Shown here piece by piece: positions 59,598 through 64,000 of a stretch of DNA of 64,000 bases; positions within the stretch are counted from its first letter, which is position 1, and the number at the start of each line of letters is the position of its first letter. The translations under genes were made by a program, and so were the position numbers. Under the pieces are notes generated by a model. The model ran no database searches, was not told the DNA's origin, and saw nothing but the letters and a program-made list of their open reading frames with translations. This DNA is from Paenibacillus lutimineralis. GTDB taxonomy: Bacteria; Bacillota; Bacilli; Paenibacillales; Paenibacillaceae. The stretch is from the NCBI RefSeq assembly GCF_003991425.1, contig NZ_CP034346.1, positions 6,191,501-6,255,500 of the forward strand. The letters are read 5' to 3'.

Positions 59598-60608
59598 TTA
59601 TTGAATGCTTATAGATGCTGATCTCTTCTTCGTGATAATCCAGATCGCGAATCCGGATACCAGCAGTAGCGCAACCGTCATGAGCAGACTTGCAAATAAA
59701 CCGAGCATGATCGCATCCTGGGTGCTGCTCAGTGCAAAAATCAGGATATTGCTCATAATTAAGAACCATAGTACATTACGCCCCATCGCCGCGAAGGGTA
59801 GGGATAATACAGCATATCGCTCCATCCATCTAGCGACCGAGTAATAACCGTATAACAGCAGCGCCGGTCCTACAATCCACCACACCGAAGGAGGAAACCG
59901 CTCCGGCAGAGCACTCGCGGCGAGCCATTTCCATACGAACATCGCAGTAGCTACGCCGGCAGCGGCCAGCACCTTCCAATTCCAGACGACGCGATACTTA
60001 GCAAATAGCTTTCCGACCAGGTAATACGGGAAATATTGCAATATTGGAAAAGAGGCAAAGTCCCTCGTTCCCAGCAGCGGTGCCCATTGCGACATATGAA
60101 TAGTCCCATAAGGCAGCCACGTTGTGGCAAGCAGCAGGACCACGACAGCCAGCGCAATCCATCTTCGCTCCGCCAGCCAGCGGAGAGGTACAAATAACAG
60201 CATACCCGCAAGTGTTAAATAGCTGAAGGAAATGAGAAATTCCGACCAGCCCGGTATATCTTGCAGCAGCAATATCGGTTTAATCGTCGCCACGCCTATC
60301 TCCCGTCCATCAACAAACAATCGGTAAGCCAATCCGGAAATGTAAAAAGCGATTAATGTCTTCAGCGCTGCCAATGCCATACGCGGTGCGGCCTGCTTGA
60401 ACGGCTTGCTGTAATAGGCGAGCTCGGATACATAGCCGAAGCTGAATACAAATCCTGAGAACGTCCACAAATTAATGGCCTCGATCCAGTATTGGCCGTT
60501 CGGATATACCAGCGGATCACTGAAAAACTGCAGGCTATGGCAGTAAACCATGCCAAGCACCAGTAATCCTTTGAAAATATCGATGGCATTCTCGCGCTGT
60601 CCACTCAT
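59598..60608 (-). CDS. Integral-membrane acyltransferase (acyltransferase 3-like)
   Basis: A 336-residue protein with about ten hydrophobic helices. The N-terminus NAIDIFKGLLVLGMVYCHSL carries the conserved His of acyltransferase-3/OpgC-like enzymes; FGYVSELAYYSKPFKQAAPR follows the second helix. Its ATG overlaps the stop of the upstream permease by 4 bp (ATGA), so it is made together with the sugar importer. These enzymes move acetyl or acyl groups onto sugars of envelope glycans; coupling to an importer is unusual. Assignment to the family rests on topology and the N-terminal motif. Confidence 0.7.
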   Translation of the reverse strand: MSGQRENAIDIFKGLLVLGMVYCHSLQFFSDPLVYPNGQYWIEAINLWTFSGFVFSFGYVSELAYYSKPFKQAAPRMALAALKTLIAFYISGLAYRLFVDGREIGVATIKPILLLQDIPGWSEFLISFSYLTLAGMLLFVPLRWLAERRWIALAVVVLLLATTWLPYGTIHMSQWAPLLGTRDFASFPILQYFPYYLVGKLFAKYRVVWNWKVLAAAGVATAMFVWKWLAASALPERFPPSVWWIVGPALLLYGYYSVARWMERYAVLSLPFAAMGRNVLWFLIMSNILIFALSSTQDAIMLGLFASLLMTVALLLVSGFAIWIITKKRSASISIQ

Positions 60609-61411
60609 CCTTTAATCCCTGACAAGCTGATGCCCTTAATAATCTGCCGTTCAAAGATCAGGAATACGACGACGATCGGCAGCGAAGCGACTGTATTGAT
60701 GACCATCGGCTTAACATAGTCCTCTGTGAACTGATCCATCAGAGTCGGTATTCCCATCGGCAGGGTGAACAGGTTATCATCCGTTACCGATAAGAATGGC
60801 CAGAGGAAGTTATTCCATGAACCGATAAAGGTCAGAATCGCCATAGAAGCCAGCGCCGGCCGGGTCAACGGCAGCATAATGCGCCGGAAAATCGTAAACG
60901 TGCCGCCTCCATCCATTTGCACGCTCTCTAACAAATCATTAGGCACCCCATCAAAGAAGCTTTTTAATACAATGATCGCAATCGGAGAGGCCAACGCCGG
61001 AAGAATAAGTCCGAAATAAGAGTTCAGAATGCCCATTTCCTTCGCCAATTGGTAGAGCGGAATCAGAATCGCTTCGCCAGGGATAAGCAGCCCGGACAGT
61101 ACGAATAGGAAGATGAACGTCTTATAACGAAATGGAATCTTCGATAATACGAAGCCAGCCATAGCGGCAATGATGACCGTGAACAGGGTGACCAGCGCCG
61201 CCACGAACAGACTATTCCAGGACCAGAGCAGCAGCTTCGTCTCCGTGATGACCTCGTTGTATACCGCTAATGAATAGGGCGGTGTGAACCAATCGACTAC
61301 CGAAGTGATCTTCATGCCTTCTTTTTTGATAGAGACGACGAGCATCCATACCAGCGGAATCAGGAAAAAGGCGGCGAAGGCGAGCGAGATGATGCGATAT
61401 ATCCATTTCAT
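60605..61411 (-). CDS. Sugar ABC transporter permease, MalG type
   Basis: A 268-residue CUT1 permease with six helices; EAA loop LLESVQMDGGGTFTIFRRIM near residue 165 and tail IIKGISLSGIKG. It starts 3 bp after the MalF-type gene, using a GGAGGCG site inside the end of that gene, and overlaps the acyltransferase gene by 4 bp. Third gene of a four-gene operon. Confidence 0.93.
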   Translation of the reverse strand: MKWIYRIISLAFAAFFLIPLVWMLVVSIKKEGMKITSVVDWFTPPYSLAVYNEVITETKLLLWSWNSLFVAALVTLFTVIIAAMAGFVLSKIPFRYKTFIFLFVLSGLLIPGEAILIPLYQLAKEMGILNSYFGLILPALASPIAIIVLKSFFDGVPNDLLESVQMDGGGTFTIFRRIMLPLTRPALASMAILTFIGSWNNFLWPFLSVTDDNLFTLPMGIPTLMDQFTEDYVKPMVINTVASLPIVVVFLIFERQIIKGISLSGIKG

Positions 61412-61414
61412 GGG

Positions 61415-62302
61415 TTAGTTCGCCTCCTTCCGATTGTTCATCCAATACTGCACTGCCGACAACGCCAGTAGAATGAAGAACAGCACATACGACATCGCCG
61501 CTGCGTAACCCAGGTCATTATGCCGGAACCCCGTCTGCCAGATGTATTGAATGACAGGTCTGGTCTTATCCAACGGCCCTCCACCGGTCATGATGTAAAT
61601 CTGCATGAACACCTTAAAGGAAGCGATAATCTGCAGCATGATAATCGTGCGTGTAATCGGTCCAAGCAGCGGTAAGGTAATCCGCCAGAGAACCTGATTG
61701 TCATTCGCTCCGTCAAGCCGGGCAGCCTCGTAGATGTCATCTGAAATATCCTGCAGCGCAGACAGATATAAGATGAAGTTGAACCCGACCGTCCACCAGA
61801 GCGTCAGCACCGATATCGCCACCCAGGACAAATTCAGCTCTGTCAGCCAGAATATCTCCTTCCCTTCAGGCAGGATGTGCAGCAAATGGAGGACGGAGTT
61901 CAGAAATCCGGTATAGGGCTGAAAAATAAATAGTCCCAGGTAAGAAGCAACTGCTACGGACAATACACTCGGCAGGAAAAAGGCGCTTCGATACAGCCGC
62001 TGCAGCCTGGAATTGCGATTGGCAATCAAGGCCAGAATAATCGCCAGCACAACCATCGTTGGTGTCGTAAATATCACGAACTGGAAGGCGTGCCATACCG
62101 AAGCCCAGAAGTCCTGATCATGCCATAGCTTCTCGTAGTTGCCGAAGCCGAGATACTCCATCTTCCTGATCAGCGTCCATTTGTAGAAGCTCATTCCTAC
62201 GCCCTTGATCATCGGCCAGATCGTAAACAGAAAGTAAACGATGAGGAAGGGGAGCAAGAATAGAAGTGCCTGTAAGTCCGCCTTCATTTTGCTCATTTTC
62301 AT
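61415..62302 (-). CDS. Sugar ABC transporter permease, MalF type
   Basis: A 295-residue permease with six helices and the EAA loop DIYEAARLDGANDNQVLWRI near residue 195; IYIMTGGGPLDKTRPVIQYI is the typical MalF segment before the last helices. It begins 18 bp after the binding-protein gene. With the 60605-61411 permease it forms the channel of the importer. No ATPase gene is present in the operon. Confidence 0.93.
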   Translation of the reverse strand: MKMSKMKADLQALLFLLPFLIVYFLFTIWPMIKGVGMSFYKWTLIRKMEYLGFGNYEKLWHDQDFWASVWHAFQFVIFTTPTMVVLAIILALIANRNSRLQRLYRSAFFLPSVLSVAVASYLGLFIFQPYTGFLNSVLHLLHILPEGKEIFWLTELNLSWVAISVLTLWWTVGFNFILYLSALQDISDDIYEAARLDGANDNQVLWRITLPLLGPITRTIIMLQIIASFKVFMQIYIMTGGGPLDKTRPVIQYIWQTGFRHNDLGYAAAMSYVLFFILLALSAVQYWMNNRKEAN

Positions 62303-62320
62303 TGCGTTTACCCCTCTGCT

Positions 62321-63607
62321 CTATTTATCAAGTACTTTCTGGATCTCTGTCTGCATCTGAGCAATGGCATCCTCTGCCGACATTTTGTTGGCCCAAATTT
62401 CATTCAAATATTTGAACATGGCCATATCGCGAATCTGCCAGTTCTTTGTGGATGGCTTGTTGAATTTAACGGTATCGGCTACAGCCGCGTAATCACTACG
62501 GTAAGGCATTTCCTTGTATTCAGGTTTGTCGAGAACCGATGGCTTCGATGGAATATGTCCCGCTTTGGCCCAAATCTGGCCATTATCCGCGATCCAGTTG
62601 GCAAAAGTAATCGCCGCCTCTCGCTTCGCTTGATCCTCTTTCTTCGGAACCGGCAGAATGATCGTATGCGAATCGCCCCATGTTGCCGGTTGGTCAAATA
62701 GCTGCGGGATTGGCATCGCCCCGAAGTCTAGCCCATCTGTCCCCTCCCAGGTGCCTGTGGCCCACACGCCAGTCATCATAATTGCTGCAGTACCGCTCTG
62801 GAAGTTTTTATAGAAGTCAGGGTCGTTCTCTTTAATATATTTTTGGAGATAGAGGTCTTGGATGTATTTAGCGGCCTGAACCGCCTTAGCCTCATCTACT
62901 TGAGCTTTGCTTAGATCGTCAGAGATGACATCATTGCCGCCAAGCTGTGCGTATAAAGCCCACCATAGCCGGAATGGATCATCATTGTTAGGTGAAAGTG
63001 CAAAAGGAGTAATATTGTTCGGTAGTTTCTCTTTTAACGTCTGAAGGAAGGATACAAAACCGTCGGCCCCAGGCTCTATCGTTGGCTTGCCGTCCGAACC
63101 AAGCAGTCCTGCCTCAGTTAACAGTTTCTTGTTGTAGTACATGATGAAGGGGTGAGTATCGATTGGCACGGCATAATGAACGCCATCTACTACGGTTGCG
63201 GAGAGAAGATTCTGGTTGAAAGAGTTCCAATCTACACCGGCGGAAGCAGCAATATCATCAAGCCCACTTACAACGCCTTGGTCGATTAGATCGGGGAGTC
63301 TGGAAGTATGGGAAATACCTATATCAGGACCGTTGCCATTGCCCACCGCTGTGATGAGCTTGGTGTAGTATTCGCCCCATTCCAGCTTCGTATTTTTGAT
63401 CTGTATATCTGGATGCTCTTTATTGAACAAATCAATCATGGCCTGCATATTGTCGCCGTCACCGCCAGAGAACAATGTCCAGAAAGACAATGTAACCTTC
63501 TTACCATTTGAAGTCGAGCCTCCGTCCTGCTTGCTTCCACCACAGGCACTGAGAATCAGGGTACTCATGAATACCAGTAATACCAAAGTCACTAACGATT
63601 TCTTCAT
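62321..63607 (-). CDS. Sugar ABC transporter substrate-binding lipoprotein
   Basis: A 428-residue family 1 solute-binding lipoprotein. Lipobox ILSAC gives Cys22, followed by a Gly/Ser linker. Marks include VTLSFWTLFSGGDGDNMQAM, VPIDTHPFIMYYNKKLLTEA and GTAAIMMTGVWATGTWEGTD. GGGGAGGAAG precedes the ATG. It is the first gene of the operon; a cre-like box lies about 110 bp upstream. It feeds the two CUT1 permeases; the substrate is unknown. Confidence 0.93.
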   Translation of the reverse strand: MKKSLVTLVLLVFMSTLILSACGGSKQDGGSTSNGKKVTLSFWTLFSGGDGDNMQAMIDLFNKEHPDIQIKNTKLEWGEYYTKLITAVGNGNGPDIGISHTSRLPDLIDQGVVSGLDDIAASAGVDWNSFNQNLLSATVVDGVHYAVPIDTHPFIMYYNKKLLTEAGLLGSDGKPTIEPGADGFVSFLQTLKEKLPNNITPFALSPNNDDPFRLWWALYAQLGGNDVISDDLSKAQVDEAKAVQAAKYIQDLYLQKYIKENDPDFYKNFQSGTAAIMMTGVWATGTWEGTDGLDFGAMPIPQLFDQPATWGDSHTIILPVPKKEDQAKREAAITFANWIADNGQIWAKAGHIPSKPSVLDKPEYKEMPYRSDYAAVADTVKFNKPSTKNWQIRDMAMFKYLNEIWANKMSAEDAIAQMQTEIQKVLDK

Positions 63608-63646
63608 AGTCTTCCTCCCCTTTTAAATAGAAATTTGTCGATAAAA

Positions 63647-63673
63647 GATACAAAATATTTGTTTTGATACAAA
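63647..63673 (-). promoter_or_regulatory. Direct repeat GATACAAA before the importer operon
   Basis: GATACAAA is present at 63647-63654 and 63666-63673, 19 bp apart, with the small palindrome CAAAATATTTG between them. It lies 40-66 bp before the binding-protein start, where a repressor or activator site would be expected. Tentative. Confidence 0.3.
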
Positions 63674-63715
63674 TATCATGTATTTTTATTTGATTATAGG
63701 GCCGGTTTATTTCAT

Positions 63716-63729
63716 TGTCAACGCTTTCA
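63716..63729 (-). promoter_or_regulatory. cre-like box upstream of the importer operon
   Basis: TGTCAACGCTTTCA matches the cre consensus at 13 of 14 positions. It lies about 110 bp before the binding-protein gene, upstream of its likely promoter, so CcpA could either repress or activate. Confidence 0.55.
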
Positions 63730-63755
63730 TCTAATTTTATTGTAATTAATCCATA

Positions 63756-63795
63756 TAAAAAAGCATTAGCTACAATAATTTGGTAACTAATGCTT
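63756..63795 (-). terminator. Intrinsic terminator of the partial gene
   Basis: AAGCATTAGCTAC (63761-63773) pairs with GTAACTAATGCTT (63783-63795) at 12 of 13 positions, with a run of T on the minus strand. It is about 25 bp after the stop of the partial gene at 63818. Confidence 0.8.
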
Positions 63796-63817
63796 GTCTC
63801 TATAAAATCTATTTATT

Positions 63818-64000
63818 TCAGTAGCATGTGTAATGCACTTTCATAATGATATCTTGCTCGTAATCACCAAAATGACGACCGAACAAATTGACTCCGCCTT
63901 TATGTACCGCATCCGCCTTCACGCCAATGCGCAGCTTCACACTAGGTTTCTGCTCGAGCCTTAAGTCTGATAGTATGACATCCGACACCTTCTTCATATC
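63818..64000 (-). CDS. Unidentified protein, C-terminal end (partial)
   Basis: The last 60 codons of a minus-strand gene that continues beyond the window. The sequence is SVKLRIGVKADAVHKGG, then VNLFGRHFGDYEQDIIM and KVHYTCY before a TGA. The pattern of a basic strand followed by GGVNLFGRHFGDY and an alternating hydrophobic strand looks like a conserved ligand-binding or regulatory domain end, but I do not recognise the family. An intrinsic terminator follows. Confidence 0.7.
   Translation of the reverse strand, partial: DMKKVSDVILSDLRLEQKPSVKLRIGVKADAVHKGGVNLFGRHFGDYEQDIIMKVHYTCY

Overview
The window looks like chromosomal DNA of a spore-forming Firmicute of the Paenibacillaceae, most likely Paenibacillus or a close relative. 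Evidence: strong AGGAGG-type ribosome sites with occasional GTG/TTG starts, CcpA-type cre boxes, four CUT1 sugar importers that lack their own ATPase, large membrane-bound AraC sensors of the YesS type, copper-amine-oxidase-like stalk domains, and a CotS-like spore-coat kinase. I saw no rRNA, tRNA, CRISPR array, prophage or intact insertion sequence.

Layout. 1-5 kb: tail of an AraC regulator, a sugar ABC importer (binding lipoprotein plus two permeases) behind tandem cre-like boxes, and a GPH-family sugar symporter. 5-15 kb: an envelope region with a VanRS-like two-component pair, a membrane glycosyltransferase (GT39 type), a polyprenyl-phosphate glycosyltransferase, a DUF2304 protein, a secreted stalk/PKD protein, a broken polysaccharide deacetylase, and an MBOAT/SGNH pair that probably O-acetylates a surface polymer. 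The same direct repeat, TTAAG-N6-TTAAG, lies before the two-component pair and before the glycosyltransferase operon. 15-21 kb: a 1048-residue double-kinase hybrid, an ECF sigma/anti-sigma pair, a TPR-SMI1/KNR4 protein and two unusual palindromic structures. 21-31 kb: a minus-strand operon of beta-propeller protein, LplB/LplC permeases, binding lipoprotein, YesS-like AraC sensor and FAD oxidoreductase.

31-44 kb: mostly housekeeping and stress genes. These are an O-methyltransferase divergent from a LysR regulator, SelO, a MerR-GNAT-hydrolase operon with a textbook MerR promoter, a BcrA-type ABC exporter with its own two-component system, a CotS-like kinase, and a CynX-type exporter divergent from an XRE-cupin regulator. 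44-59 kb: a polyuronide or glycosaminoglycan utilisation locus. It has a secreted and a cytosolic heparinase II/III-type lyase, an LplABC-type importer, an AraC sensor, a GH88 unsaturated glucuronyl hydrolase and a GH2 glycosidase. 59-64 kb: a CUT1 importer whose last gene is an integral-membrane acyltransferase with overlapping start and stop, then the 3' end of an unrecognised gene.

How they fit together: in the 44-59 kb locus the secreted lyase would cut an acidic polysaccharide, the importer would take up unsaturated oligosaccharides, and the cytosolic lyase with GH88 and GH2 would reduce them to monomers. All four importers must borrow a shared MsmX-like ATPase from elsewhere in the genome. 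The most unusual signals are the four-unit, 50-nt-phased palindromic element (21253-21437), the 106-nt hairpin (20039-20144), the repeat that ties the two-component system to the glycosyltransferases, the cytosolic beta-propeller gene, and the acyltransferase coupled to a sugar importer.
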